Shown: positions 37,101 to 52,700 of the stretch, piece by piece
Layout: each line of letters begins with the position of its first letter
How positions within the stretch are numbered: position 1 is the first letter of the stretch
Source of the DNA: Setoptus koraiensis
Lineage: Eukaryota; Arthropoda
Assembly (NCBI GenBank): GCA_048013815.1
Contig: CM106585.1
Coordinates: forward strand, 9,300,001 to 9,364,000
Direction of reading: 5' to 3'
DNA: 64,000 nucleotides
The notes under the pieces: model-generated
The model's database searches: none
What the model was told of the DNA's origin: nothing
The model's input: the letters and a program-made list of their open reading frames with translations, nothing else
Program-made: the position numbers and the translations under genes

Positions 37101-37151
37101 CAATAATTGTATAGCAATAATTGTATCGCAATAATTGTATCACAATAATTG
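37101..37151. repeat. 14-bp tandem repeat with AATAATTG cores
   Basis: Three full units plus a partial fourth of CAATAATTGTATCG-like sequence; every unit carries TAATTG, as does the array at 25721. Confidence 0.9.
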
Positions 37152-40100
37152 AGATACAACAACCAGAGATGACCAATATAACACACACAGCAAATGTAAA
37201 TCACGATTGGCCACCTACATAGGTGACCGGTGTGTTCCAATTGTGTGAACCAACAAACAAATGCAAACTAACCACGGCTGCGCAATACCAATCGCAAACA
37301 AGGCAAACATTAACTGACAACTATGAGTTAACTATTTAGCGACCAACTGAGGCCATGGGAAGGCACGATCCGTTTAAATTGCTGCCAGCGTATCTCTGCC
37401 TGCGAGCATCATCATGGGCTTTATGTTGCTGTCTTGTTTTGTGCAAACATACACACATTCACAATAGGCTAATGATTACATTTATTGATCATTGTCAGTT
37501 GTGTCTAACAACAACAACAGCAACAACAACTACAACAACAACAACAACAGATCTGTTATCCAATGACAAATCATTTGGATGGGGCATGAATAATTATGCA
37601 CACACACAACTGGATCGTTCAAATTTGTATTGTAGCCCAGATAATCATTTATATCAATTGTGTTTGCCACTCGCTCACTCAATGATTTATTGTAATCTCT
37701 TCTTCTACTTCTGCCTCTTCTATTGCTACCTCACCTGATGATCGAATTGCAATGACTATTCTTGCAAACAGGTGCAATACGCACAACAAACAGCTATGTC
37801 AGTGTAACTGGCATTTTATCATCATTACCTATAATAATAATGCCCAATAAGTATGTCTTGCTCTCCTCTAATGGTCTCTGGGGCCAAGCACTAGCAACCA
37901 AGTCAACAGGCTCAGGCTCTATCAAAAACACTTGCATGTTTGCTAAGTGAGGCAAAAGGGTCGAAAGTGGAACTGCTCTCTATTTAGGCAACAAAATAGA
38001 CAATCAAACAATCGCTCTTATTTTGGTTCACCACCATCAGCGACACACTTGCTCTCAAGACGATGAATAATTCATCTTAATCACACTTCACTATTGTATA
38101 ACCGTGTTACCTGATTCGTGTTTGTCTACTGCAATGTGATGTGATGTGATGTAAGGCAAAAAACTAACAGCAATAAGAAGCATTTACTTGAATTATATTT
38201 TATGTCTCACTTGTAAGAACACCACCGCCGACTCATGAACATACTTAACGTTTTATCCTACTACCAAATCAAACCCTATTTAGGCACTGGTAATACACAA
38301 GTGTCGATAATGGGAAATCACGTTTCCCATTCATTCACTATTAACAACAAAGACATTGCTTCCTTCCGGCGATTCTGCTATTTCATTCATTCTTCATGGA
38401 CCAACAATTCACGAATAAACAGGAGACACGATGTTTAGTGACCTCTACTACGAAACACCCATTACTACTGCAATGGTCATCATTAAACTAGTGCACTTGT
38501 TGTTGTTGTTGTTGTTATGTCACATTGTTGTTGTCAAAATCCAATCTTAGATTTACTATGATTAATATTCAACTTTTGCCAGGTATGTGTAAGCAAAAGT
38601 AGTTGAATATTCAAGCACTTCTTCGGTAAACTGGAAACATGCTAACACCAATTACTGTTTACCTGTTCCCCTTGATGTTGTTGCTGTTGTTGTTGTTGTC
38701 AGATTCTTGTTCTTATCCGACTGCTATTTATAGCAGCAGCTGTCTTGTTTGCACACACAAGACATACATTTTCCATTAGTTGTTATTACCGTTGCATATC
38801 CACGATTGTTGGATAGATTTTCATAATAGCAAACAGCAAAAAAGAAATACAGAAAAAAGAGGAGAGCCCTCGATGAAATGACCAATCAATGACGATTGAT
38901 GATCTAACCAATCAGGCCACGAATGGCGCGCGCGTGTTAACTCCAACAGTTAGACTGATCGATCAATCTGTTCGATGCTGTCGATTGAACTAGACAAGGG
39001 GCGGAAAAAAAAGAAATAATGGTCATCCGACAACGATTAACATGCAAACTAGGGCCATGTCAAATAAAAGTGTGTGTGTGCGCTTTTCGTTGAATTATAA
39101 TAATATCTTTAATTTAATAATGACTAGTAATAGTTGGTTGTTGTGTTTGTTTGTTGTGTGAGTGAGTTTGTCATCCCATCTATCTTAATGTTGGCTTATT
39201 TGTAGTCGTTGAATGGTCATCATTCAGTTACGCATATATAGACCAATTGAGTTTTGTTGCTTTTTTTCGTTATATTTATAGCTCCTAACGTAGTTATTTG
39301 TTAACATTGTGTTGATAGTGATATAGTTATACATGAAATGTTATGTAATATATGTACATCTGCATCATTGTTTTTGCTATTGTTGTTGTTGTTATTATTG
39401 CTTTTTCATCATTTCGAAAGACAACAGCAACACAACCACATGATTTGAGACGTTCTCCGATGAAAACTGTGCCAAAGTTGAGGCGGGCGGGGCAGGATAA
39501 TATGAGATGAGAAGAGCGGTACCACTAATAATTATAGTTGACAAGATAATAGCTGCTAATAGCTGGCATATGGTTTTTAGATTTAGTAGTAATGGTAGTA
39601 GTGGTAATGGTGGTAGTTGTTTTAGTTCTATAATAGTTTAACATGTAACAACAACAACAGCAAGATTGCGCGCGTCAAACACATGTTGAAGGGCATTATT
39701 ATATTATTTGTGCATGTAGAGTGGGACTATCTCTGTCTCTGACCCCACTTCCTATCTTCGAGTTATAACATGATAAAAAATCATGTCTGAGGTTCAGCTT
39801 TTCTCTAAATAGCTCTCTAAATAATATATATATTTATATATAGGCTGCCTGAATGAATGAATGAACACGCTCGGGAACATTTAATACATCACAGCGTATT
39901 GTCCTATATCCCACTGTCGTTGCTTTTTTTTTATAAATGCTCCGATAAGTTATGAGTGTGGACATCACTAGATCGTGTATGCGTTAAAAGAGGCCACGAC
40001 GATAAACGTTTCGATTGGTTGGCTAGATTACATAGTGCCAGCATATATTCTAATAAATAAAAATCAGTTTAGACAACAAACTAACCAATGAGAAGCGGCA

Positions 40101-41389
40101 CATCCAGCCATTAAACAAAACAAGACATCGATATCATGTATCTAACACACTCACACAATGTAACATCTCGGACGTGGTTTGTCATGTTGTTATGTAGTCT
40201 TGTCTAATTTGATCTAGTCGTCATGTTGCTGTGTTTGTGTGATGTTTATCATGAATTTATTGTTGCTGATGTTGTTTGCCGTGGTGTGTTAATTCAATGA
40301 TTTCTCTATTTAGACATATAATGGTGGCATTAATTCATCAAACAGTTCAGAACAGTTGAGATCACGCTCAGAGAAACCACAAACGTTCTAATTTGTGTTT
40401 ATGTGGCTCGCTTGCAATGCTGTTAGAATGATTCGATCGATTTTCATCTATCTATTATGCCCTCAATCTTGATATATGTCTATCAATACACAAACTTAGA
40501 TAGATGTGTAAAGCTAACCAACGATCTTCTTCCTTTTGCATGATTTCTAGCTGCATAGATCCCATGTAATGATTATGTAATTCCATAGTGTGTGATTATA
40601 GCACGCACATAACGATAAATTTCAGGCGGACCAATCGAATGGTTCTCTACTTGAATCACAAATTTTGTTGGCTGTTCCTTCGTTCTATGCCCTACATATG
40701 GAGGAGTAGCCGTATTCAAGCAGTTGCGGCGGTTGTAGTGGTAATTTGAATTGAATTGTATCTCACAGCAATTTCTGAGGCATTGCTTTTTCTTCTTCTT
40801 ATTATTGTTATCATTGTGTATAACCATGAAGCATGCTCAACAACAACCGCTTGATGGAATTATAAGATTATTATCGGAAACCAATCGATCCAATCTACTA
40901 ACCAGATAATCATATGGTGTCCATCTAAATCAGGTCCACTTCTCACACAATTGATCGCAATAGATAAAAAACCTCTTGACTGTTCTGTTCAAATGTGCAC
41001 CAATTATCGGCTAATTTCCACAGAGTCTTACTTAGTTGTTGGCTGGCTGGTGTTTGCTGGTCATCTTCTTGATGAGCACACCATACGCATGGATTAAATC
41101 CCTGAATGTGCATGCCTGGATCACGATCGCAATTATATAATCGCGCATTGTCTGATGGTAGTGGCTGCTAGATGAATACTAACAACAACATACTCTATAC
41201 TCAAGATGAATGCGATGCTCTTCATCCGTTCGTTTACCGACTTAATCTAATCAAATCATTTTCAACTTCACATACGCATCGACAGCGACACACTGCTCAA
41301 AAGAGCTTCATTGTCGCTTAATAGACGCAATATAAATTAGTAACTTATGGACATCATTAGTGATGATTTAATCAGCACTAACATGGAGA

Positions 41390-41393
<4 letters not shown>

Positions 41394-41427
<34 letters not shown>
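41394..41427. repeat. CT microsatellite
   Basis: Perfect run of about 17 CT dinucleotides. Confidence 0.95.
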
Positions 41428-41428
<1 letters not shown>

Positions 41429-43733
41429 AACTCATTGCCGTTTGTTTGAGTCGCTGTAGATTGTACAATAACCCATTACTGTAATATTAAATATAAATAT
41501 ATATATGGGCTTTCTGTAACAGTAACAGATGAAGAATACTTCTTCGAAGATGATCTCTCTAACTAGAACTAGAATATTCTTTGCTGATCTTGATTTAGTT
41601 TCGCAATAACAATGGCAATCATTTCCTGCTGGGCTGCTAATGTTACATTAAGATCATTAATAGTTACACATTGAGTTGCGACTCCAGAGAAGATTCCAAT
41701 CCCATGCTTGCTCTGTTGTTAATATATTGTTAACGTTGTTGAACGCAATTCCATTTATTGTTGCCACTGTTATTTTTCGTTTCGACAGTTGCCAATTGCA
41801 AACGAGAACTGGTGAGAAGAGAGATAATTTTAAAGCACTATCACAGAGTGTTAGAGTCCTTGATCGCTTCCACTGATCACGTACCCCATTCTCATGTCAT
41901 TCGTTAAATGGTCAAAACAACATCCAGAACCATGAACAAGAGACTCATCAATTAGCCACAGGAGGCAATCCCATCCAGTTCTATCTTCTTTTGTTGTGCT
42001 TCCTTTAAATTTGTCGTGAGTTTGTGTTGTTCACTGTTGTGCTGTGATCTATTGTGTACGTTATCAGTAACTAGTTAGAGAAGGGATTGAGCAGCCAACG
42101 AAATCTCTCTCATTTGTCTCTTTGCACCTATTTACTACTCTCTGCCTCAATTTGATGATGATAAACAACACGAACGAAACACAAGAGTAGAAGCAGAGAG
42201 TTTTATCAATTTTATAAGATCTTCCTCTCTTAATACTCTCACTCCTCCAACCAGACAATGTTCTGAATTATTGTTTATTGTTACTGGCATTGCCTATTAG
42301 TTGGCATCACGTAGGGTCCAATAATTCAACTTGACTTTAATATTACTTGCCTCACTTTAGACGGCGTTCGTGTCCAGTATGTTAGCACATAAAAGTAGTA
42401 GTTGTCGTAGTAGTGCACGGACACAATGATAACATGATTCTGTTACGTAACTTATGTTGTAGCTAACCAATGTGTGATCGTGTTGCATTTTGTTTGTGCT
42501 CACGTTCTTGTTACTATTACTATAAATGTAATTGATCACGTCTCCAACGTCGCCATAATGACCGGCTTTATCTTTATCTATGGAGGTAGTTCAATTTGTT
42601 AGCAACAAAACAATCCTATTATTGTTGTTGTTGTTGTTTTTGGCATCATTAGAAGTCATCATATCGATAATAAAATCTCTATTATATAGTAATAGTAATG
42701 TCCTAGTTATAGATTTGATTCTTGCCTTGCCTTCACTTTCTATTTTTTTTTCTATACCAACAATCTAACGTTGTCACATAGCTGCAACTGCTGGTTCTGT
42801 AGTTTTCATATAGAGCCCGCTCTAAGCCTCTCTCATGATTCCATCTAGTCACAATGATTATTAGCTTGATTGCCAGAATTCTTTGCTTTTCTGCCGCTGC
42901 TGTTACCACCGCTCATTTCACCACTGGCCATCTACCGAAGCTCCAGACATAATCCGTTTGACGTTAACGAGATAAGATCACAGCCCACATTGCTATCGGT
43001 ATATTAACTATGTCCTCTTTTCTTCTCTATATCATCATGTAGTTGTAATTGTGTTGCGCTCGTTGACTATGATTTATATCTCTCTATATTGAATCCCATG
43101 GTCATACTACCATATTAATCACAGAAGTAGTAGCACAACAACAATGGAAACAAAATGCAATACACACCACTAATAGTGAGATAGCGGAACAGTATCAGAT
43201 TGAACGCAAATGGAATATATTGCCTCTGTCCCTTTCGCAAACTCTGTGTATTGAACATATAAATGCGACGCAAGCCCCACAACAATATTGTCGTCACATT
43301 TAGTGTTGAAGTTTGACTGCTGTTGTACCCTCTATAGTGGTTGTTATAATAGCAAAACATCTTCGCTGTGCCTCTATCTGTTTTGACCATCTCGCTGAGC
43401 GTTGCTGATACAGTTGGCTAAGCTTATATATATCCTATAATGTTATTATTCAGCCGTTACATAGGCGCAATAGAAAAATGTACCAACGGTTATCTCGCTC
43501 TTGAGCCAGAGAGAGGTAGAGGAAAAGATCATTCAATCCTGTTGTGGATCCGAGGCTTAAGGCTCTTATATGACGCTGAATTATGTGCGAATTTCGTTCC
43601 GTTGTTCCTTCTTTCGGCCTCATCTATTAGTGTCCACCATCTATTAGTCAACACTCTAGCATGATAAGGAAGAAGTCTAGTTAACTTTAAATGACATCAG
43701 GTGGCTCCACCAATCCTGTGCACGCATTCACAT

Positions 43734-46700
43734 TCAGCCAAATGAGCTATGATTTTGCTGATACAATGCAAATAACGATAACATTTTATTGTGCATCCCA
43801 AGCGAATTAGAATGCATCATTGTGTTGGTACTATTGTTGGCACCTGTACTGTTATTTGTCTGATTAATAGTTTGCGGAGGTGACGACGATTCCAACAGTG
43901 GCAGGAATGTGTGCCTTCCATTTGAGTTCATTAATGAGTTGACTGATTTGATTGGGGATGAGCTACCGCTACAATTGATCGCTATTTGGTTTGTTGCGGA
44001 TTTACAACTACTTATACCACTGTTCATGATTAATGGTGATCCTCCATTCATTAGTGCTGGCGCCTGACCACAAGAGGCATTATTTGTGACCATGCTCATC
44101 AATGGTGATGATGAGATGTTACCCATGTGGGATATTTTGTGCTGAGAGGATAACGATGCTCTAGATGGGGACGATGAGCTCGATGGTGATAGGCTGAAAG
44201 GCGAACGTGAATTATTGTTTGGCGATGGCAAAGACGAATGTGCTGAAGAGGCTGAGGAAGCTCTTGGAGAATTCAAACGATTATTATTGTTATGTTGATC
44301 CTGATTATTATGATTAGTCGAAATTTTTATCTGATTCTTGCTATTTGCATTGTTGCCTTGGTGCTGCTGTTGGCCAATGGATAAGAGATTCTCAATTGAA
44401 AATGAAGATTTCCCAGAACTACCAATACTATGCTGATGATTATTGCTGTTGGCAGGTGAGGAAGAAGTTGAACCAACCAACGGAAATGTCATCCCATTAG
44501 GTGGTGAAATTTGCCTTTTGTTATTATTATTATTACTGTTATTATTTTTATTATTACTAGGCGCAGTTAAACTATCAATCGATGATGCAGATGATGATGA
44601 TGTATGATGATTCATGGTGTTGAATAATGGAAACGGAAACGCCGAATCAAGCTTGTTATTGCTAGTAATGTTGTATTGCTGTGGATTGATGGGACTAGCC
44701 ATTCCATTATTTATTGTATGACTGTTATTATTGTTAAAGCTGTTCTTACCAATATTATTCAGCTGAGCTTGATGTTGCGCTGCGGCCAAATTAGCTAGAA
44801 GCTGGTGATTGGCGAGATCTAAATATGATTGGTAGAGGGGATTCGATTGGGCAGCCGCTGCTGCTGCTGCTATAGCTAAAGGATTATTAGAATTACCTAA
44901 CGGGTGTCTACTTTGTTGTTGCTGTTGCTGTTGTTGTTGCTGATGATTAGCTTGACCATTGCCGTTGTTGCCGCTCGCCAAGGCAGCCGCTGCCGCAGCA
45001 GCCAGATTGAATCTAAACTGCTGTTGAGCTTGCATAAAAAGAGCCGAGGCTGCAGAGGGTGAGTGCTGCTGCGAATTGTTCATATTTTGTGGTATTCTAA
45101 TATGCGAATCCTGATGAATATGCTGCTGTTGAGCTAATGAATCACTAATTGCAGCCGAAATGGCCGCCTTAGATGAACATTCGAAGTCATTAAGCATGGA
45201 TACTGGCAATGCCGAATTGGATGATCTGCCAAGTGAGTTAGAGATTGCTCCAGGTTGGCTCAATGCTAGCCGGTTTACCATGAGATGGTTTGTTGATTCT
45301 TCTGACAACGAATTATTGTTACTAGTACCCTTTGGTAGTGTTGATGATGGTGAATTGGAAGAATTTGATAGATTCAATCTATTTATTTCGTTGCTACTAT
45401 TATGATTGTTGTTGTTATTATTGCTATGAGAATCACTATTAGTGTTAATTGCTGACAAATATTGCTGTTGAGAGTGTGACTTTCTTTTATAAGTCTTTTT
45501 CTTCTTTCTCTTATCGGTATCTTCTTGATGGTGATGGTGGAGCATTTGGTGGTCTTCATTAATTTGAGAGCTGTTTATTTGAGACAAACTTTCATTTTTC
45601 GCAGCCCTGCTGTGCTTACTTGATTGCTGTTTTTTATTGGCTATTGTCTGGACATGGCCAGTAGATATACTGTTATTGAATGTCATGGAAACTTTTTGCT
45701 GCTGATTATTGCCATCTGTTAGTAAGCTATGCTGATTGTTGTTACTATTGAGATGATGTGAGTTTGTTAATGAGGTAGCTGATAAAATTGCAGCTTTTGG
45801 TAGATTATCATTATTGTTATTCATGATAGAATGCTGTGGATGTTGCTGATTGTTGTTGTAGGATAAATTATTTGTCCACTGCTTAGATGATTGATCATTA
45901 ACAATTCTATGATCTGATGTTACATCATCATGATTATCAAGATCAATTTCAATGTCGGCCATATTGTCATTGATACTCTCACTTTTGCTTAGATCAGATT
46001 CGTGATCTAAATCGTCATCATTATCATTGTAGCTAGTTGATGATGTAACTAATTGATGACGATTATTATTACTACTATTGTTGTTGTTGCTGCTGTTGTT
46101 ATTATGTTGTAAATCATATCTTCTTTGTTGCTGTTGTTGTTGTCTCTGTTGTGCTCTGTTTGCCTGCGCCGAAGCCAACAAGGCCGTATGATCTAATTGC
46201 ATGACGGGATCTAAATTGATAGTTTCCGTCAAAATGGAGCACGTTTCATGGCCCAAAAGATCTAGACTTGATTTATACGGGTTCAATGTTCTCAATTCAA
46301 TGATGGTGTTTTGTATTTGATCCGACAATGTTTGCGTTTGCACCAAATTAGTGGGCTTTGATTTGGCCGCAGCCAATCGTTTCACCTGCCTCTCCAATTG
46401 TTTTCTCAATTTTTTCTCTCTTCTCTCAGCCTCACGTTTCAGTATTTCATCTTGCGACAGGGGATCGCCGCTGCAAGTTTGCGGATGGGCATTGTGGGCC
46501 GGTCGTCCGGGTCCCTTTTTGGTGTTCTCCTTCTTTCTCCATTTGGCACGTCTGTTTTGGAACCAGACCTGTTATAATGAGCGATAATTGATTGGTAATC
46601 AGCAATGATATTAGTATTAGTTAGTTGTTATTGTCGCATTAAATGCGTTATCGTCGTTACATTGGTTGCTAATTGTTATTATTGTTATTTCATTAGGATG

Positions 46701-49700
46701 AAATTAATTGATTGTACATTCTTGCAAATAATAATAGCGTGACAACAGCCTATTGTGGCCAGGCCACATTGACAGAGCCACGAGAGCGCCATTTTGTGGC
46801 CGACTGCCTATACTGGCCACACCGCCTATATGGTGGCCACCTAGAAATCCACCCCTTTCCTGGGCGGCCATGTTGCCGTGTGCTTGGCACGCTGCTGCAT
46901 CAAGTGTTGGGGTTTTTCGCCAAAACGGAAGTGAGTTTTGGGGAAAATGCTGCAATGGTAGCTTTGCACTTGCAGTTAGAATTGCCAGCTATAGAGCAAG
47001 CGTTTCTGGGGCATTTCTAGCGATGCCGAGCAGCTGGGGCGGGCCCATTGGGACGATCGCAAGCAGCGAACGGCGAATAATGCAGGGCACTGGCAAACGA
47101 TTGGCGGCCATTGGGCGCAGCAACAACCCCGAGTCGCGCGACAATCGGTGCATCTGTGCACAACTATTGTTGTGCATAACTACTTGTGACGGACAAGTAT
47201 GATAAAATACCGGTAAATGAAGTAAATAAATGACGACAACAATATGCAAATAGAGAGAATAATTAAAATTATCAGGTTAAACTAAAACTGGTAACTGGCC
47301 ACAACGCTGAAGAGCCCCGCATAGAAACAATATACACAATATACTATACACACTGTGGCGGAGGGCAGTAATAGAATGATGATGCTAATGATGGTCCCAC
47401 CGAAGTCAGCTGTTCATGAGGACGATGTGGGCGAACGTGTATGTGTGTGTGTGTGTGTGTGTCAGTGCGTGCAGCGAGTGATATTAATGATAGTCAATTA
47501 GATAAAATGAAATGAACGCCCCAGCCCCGGCCGCGACCATTACACGCGATCTCAGGCCGGCGACTGGCATTGGTTTGCCGGTTTGCATCAGCACTACAAC
47601 TACTACAACTGCAACTACTATTGCAATGGCAGCAACACTTAAAAAATAAACAAACAAACAAACAAACAAACAAAGGCCAGCGCTCGTTGTATGGATGGCT
47701 CGCACCCAGCAGCACACTGTGAATCTATATCATTTATATGTACATAATAATAATAATTATTATTATTTTGCAGTTGTGCTGTTGTTATCAAGTTACAATT
47801 AATTGGTTCTCGGTTAACCTACTCCTCCTTGCCTCGGCTGGCCGCTCGTAGCTGGCCGTCCACGACCTCGTTGTAGCGGTGCCCATGCCCATGCCATTTA
47901 TGCGTCACAACCGGAGCCGCAACTGCAACTACAGCAACCGGCCTACAGCAACCGGCCCACAACAACCGGCCAACAACACGCCAACTGGGATAGGGCGCTC
48001 GGCGTGGTCGTTTCATAAATAATTATTATCAGAATTGATATTGTGTGTTTGTTTTGTCATGATCAGTTGCGCCGTTGCCGTTGTTGCGTTATGATTATTA
48101 TTAGTATCATTATCATTTTGCTAATGAACGGCGTAATTGCCAGCGAGTTGTTGTTGTTGTTGTTATAATTATTATAATTATTAGTATTGGCTGTGTTGTT
48201 GTTTGTTTTATACTTGATATCTGTGTCTCACTCGCCCAAAAGCCAGCAAAGTCTGTGTGTGTGTGTCTCTCATTTGTTTGCTCTTATCTCCGATTGCATC
48301 TCCGAGCCGATGCACTTGATACCATGTTAGTCTGATATTCGCCCTACGATTTGAGCTACAATTGAATGCTAAACTGGTGCTAAAGTGCTACCGCTGTCAT
48401 GATTCGCAACTCATGAGCCCAGCTATCATCGCCGCTGTTGCCCTGGCCAGGGTCGGCGTCATCCGGTTCGATACGTCAAATTGATATTACGTATGTCGTA
48501 TATAACCTGTACTTTCTACTGTAGGTATACACGCCGGCCAGGCTGGCTCTGTTGTGTTTGACGGTCACAAGGCAGTGTGATACTGTCAGTATTGCCGGAA
48601 CAAGTGCGCTCGTTCAGTATGGCCATTGATTGATCTGGTCAATCGGCGACGGCCGGCAATTCGATTTGGATTGTTGCCGTCACAACAATGCCGCCGACAT
48701 TAACAACATTGATATTTTCAATGTATTAATATTATTAATATTGGAGAAATGGAGTGTCTCTCGGGCTGCAATTGGGCCAGGCTGGCAGCGGGCTCAACTT
48801 GAACTTGAATGATTGAATGCTGCGCTAATATTATGCTCATCAAATAACAATTAGGCTCGCAGCAATAGGCGTATTGGCAGCAACATTCAATCGGGCTCTC
48901 TGTTGGCTTTAGCCTCCACGATGATTCCGGCGTATCTCGTCTCGAGACATGGCGGAATGGTCATAACAGCATCACATGTTTGCAATTAGAGGATACAATT
49001 CATCATCATGCGCACTGCAATGGCACTGATGGAAACGATGGGCATTGCGCGCATCACAACCATCACAGGTATAATGGGCATTATGGGCTGCCCCCATAAT
49101 GGCGAGCAACAATTATGATAACAATAATGATCGTTATAGTTGTTATTGTTGTTACTATGAGATAGAGGTTGCTGGCCGGAGCTGGTGAGCATCGCATGAG
49201 CCAGCGATAATAAAGAGATATCAATTTTTTAGCGGCCACTATTCAATTGGCGCGTCCGCTCATCAATCATTATATCAACTGGTGCATGTCATCATTATTG
49301 TTGTGCTGTTTTGATGCGGTGTCATGGCGACGCCAGCATCAGTGATAATGCAGCGATAATGCGGCGCGTAGCATGATGTTTCAATCTGTTCTCTTGGCCG
49401 GCCCGAGCCAGCTCGCAGTCAGTGCAACTGGCCGGCCCAGCAGCGGCCGACACCCGTCGCAGCAACAGCGGCAACCGTCGCAATAGCAGCGGCAACTGCC
49501 GGCCGTTTGGCCTATATGTCACCCTGCTCATGTCGTCGACAGTGGCACCGGCGTCACAGTCACTGGTGGCCAGTTGGTGTCGTCATTCGCCTGGCCACTG
49601 TTAACGTGATTGTTGGTCGGCCGGCGTGCATGTTGCCAGCGTATTGAATGGCAGCTAATTCAATGATCGACGATGACCATTGTGGCGTGCTTGGCCGGTC

Positions 49701-52700
49701 ATCGTCGGGCCAGAGAGCTAACTAGTGTGAACACGATGAACGAGTTTATCGTCGCCGGCGCAATCATTGGGCCGCACCACCTGTCCACCTGTCCGTGCAA
49801 ACGCTTGCCGAACGTTAACTAATCACGGCTCGGCAGCGCGGCTACCGGCTCACCGGCCACAGTGACGTGATTAGGTTAGGCGCTGGGCGGCGATCTCTCA
49901 GGCCCGAAGTGGCCTGTGTGAGTCGCCACTCACCAGTGAGTGACTGGTGAGTGATAAATGCGCATCTAGACACATGCCACTGGCTGACATGCAACATGAT
50001 TGATCATATAGGTGCGTGCCACTGTTCGCAGCCACTCTCATGTCATCATGATCAATCTAATTGACACACTGCAATATCCTGCTCTACACACCCGACACAA
50101 CAGACAACTCAACTCTTATCGGCGCTCCTCGATTCGGCGCTTGTCGAGCGTCGTCTCGCTGACAATCGGCCCACGAGGCTTCCTTGTGCGAACCGGTGCG
50201 CATGGTGTGAGCGGTTCACATGCTGTCTCACTGATAGATTAAGACGCACTAATCTACTAATAGTGTTATCGTTTAATAGTTAAAACGGCCTCGTTAATGG
50301 CTGCTCAAGCTGCCGGCTTGTTTATCAATGGACCTGGTTGCGTCACACACACTCACATGTCGTCTCACAGCCTGTGAGACTCAATGAGATCTCAATGAGA
50401 TATATATATAAACTTATATAACATTATAAGCTTGTGTGTTGCGCACTCACCGTCACTGTGCGGCCATAGGGGACACTAATATCGCCCCAGCAACCTATAA
50501 TTGATTAGCCGATGTTAGAGCGGCCTTTGTTAATCATTCACAGTGTGAGTTAATGAGCCTGCCTGCTTGCACCGCAACATTGCAAATTAAGCGCGCTTGT
50601 TTGTGCTCTCATAATGTCGACACGATGACGACCGATGCCGCCACTCGTATAGGCAACCACTAAATATAGACAATGCGCACAATGGCGGCCCTAATCTGGT
50701 TAGTGGCTGACTGAGTGACGAGGCATTGTGTTTGTTGTGTCGTTGCGTTTCTCAATCAACGCAACCAAGGAAATTGAGTCACTCAATTTGAGTGTGCGCA
50801 TGTGTGCGCACGACACACGACGGCCATTGGTCGATGGCGCACCGGCAGTTACATAAGCACCTGACGACTGTTTAATGTTGGCTGATGTTAATACCGGCCA
50901 GCGATGATGTGGCAGCATAATTAAATTGCGCCGCTTGTGCACTTGTTGTTGCAGCCAATTGGCACAACTGGCGCAACTGGCGCAACTGGCGCAACTGGCG
51001 CAACTGGCGCAACTGGCACAATCGGCGCAACTGACGCAACTGGCACAACTGGCACGTTCAAGGTAACAACGAGCGGCCAAGTGGGGCGCACAGGCGATAG
51101 TAATTGTTTGTTAATGTTGATAGTTGGCCGGTCCACTCATCGTCGATACACTCGCCGCACACTAATCTCAGGCCGGCGAGCCACCTCCTGACAATGGCCG
51201 CCAGACGACCAGTTAGTATGGGCATGCGAGTTGCCAGTTTGCGCAATCGCATCTTCGTTAGCAGTGGGCATAAGCGCGCCAGAGATAATTGCAATTCGAG
51301 AACAATAAAAAGTAAGCGCAATGTATCTGTGCGCCGCATCGAATTACCCGCCGCTTGCTGCAAACACAACCGGCCGCCTGGCCAGCCACTAACTAACAAT
51401 TGTAAATACAGCGTTTGTGCGTATGTTATTGTTATCATTATCATTATCAGCAGTTGCATCAGTTGAAACTCACAACTTGTCCGACAGGCAAGTTGTTATT
51501 ATTTATTAAATATGATTATTGTTTCATCTGTGCAGTGTCGGCCGGCGTCGTATTGGCCCGACGAGCGTCGAATGGCTGCCACTGGCCGCCAGCGACACAA
51601 CAATGCTGCTATTATCCAATATCATCATCTTCATGTGTGTGTGTGTGTGTGTGTTACGTAAGCGCCCAACCTCATGAATGCGAAGCCCATGATCACCCTA
51701 TGCGATGTTCGCCCAATGTATGTTCGCTCACAATTGTCAGTATGTTGGCGGCCCTGCGATGCCTGGCCGCGAACAATGGCCACCGCGATTAGGCCGACGT
51801 CAGTCGTTAGCTAATCAATTGGATTGCGCTAATCACGTCGAGCTGGCGCGCTAATCACGTCGAGCGGCTCGCTAATCATTCAGTGCGCCGGCTAGGCGCA
51901 CCCATGCCAAGTCGTTAGACGATGCTCGTTTGCGCATCACTCCAGGCAAGCCTACACAGCCAGCCAACAGAGTCGGCCGAAACAGAGTCGGCCGAAACGG
52001 AGAGACTCTGTTCGGGAATTGCAGCGCGGTGCTTATTCAAATGCTGTGCGCTGTTGTAATCACGGTCGTCATCACCAAATTGACAACTAATTATCATCTC
52101 CGTCGCCGCGCCGCGCCGCCCATTCGTGTGCCTGCGCCGGGCCTGTGCTACAGCAGGGCCTGTGGCCCGTCTGCGCCGAGCTAGCTGAATGTGGGCCCCG
52201 CGTCGCCGGCGGCACCCACAGCCAGCCAGCCAGACAGACGTTTGCGTCACTGTTTGCTTAGCGCTGTGCCACTTGCTCGCCGGTGCCGCCTGGCGCAGGC
52301 ACAGAGTGGCTGCAAGTTCTCAAGCTCTCGGTGCAAGTTCCAATTAGCGGCCCGGCGGCGAGCCACAGCCGAGCGGGCACACTGGAGCAGCGAGCGCGCG
52401 GCCAGCTCACGAGAGCGAGCGCTCTCACACTGGCGAGCGCAGTTAATTACAGCAGGTGAATGTTGGCGCTGCTAATTGTTTTTCAACAACAAATCATCAT
52501 CGTTTGTTTATCTCTGTCTGCATCTTGTATCATTGCTTGTTATTGTTTGCTGGGTCGGATGTGCACAGGCGAGCGGTGCAGGCAAACAAACGTGAAAATA
52601 TGAAAAAATATGAAAATGTAATAATGTAAGAATGTGCAAATGCGAAAATGTGGAAACGGGGGTATGTGCAAAGGTAAAAATGTGCAAATGTAAAAATGTG

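Larger units (their letters stand above)
34601..43733. other. Gene-poor DNA downstream of unc-4
   Basis: About 9 kb without a supported gene. It holds triplet arrays (about 34697-34768, 35438-35480, 37508-37552, 38499-38518), a 14-bp tandem repeat, and a CT tract. The right end must include the unc-4 3' UTR. One frame at 34608-34800 ends in a strong donor and is discussed as a candidate only. Confidence 0.5.

Noticed and set aside
46712-47202. Overlapping 102- and 149-residue plus-strand frames in the unc-4 intron with a GTGAGT
   Set aside because: Long frames occur on both strands over the same bases, which points to GC-rich composition rather than coding; no domain recognised.
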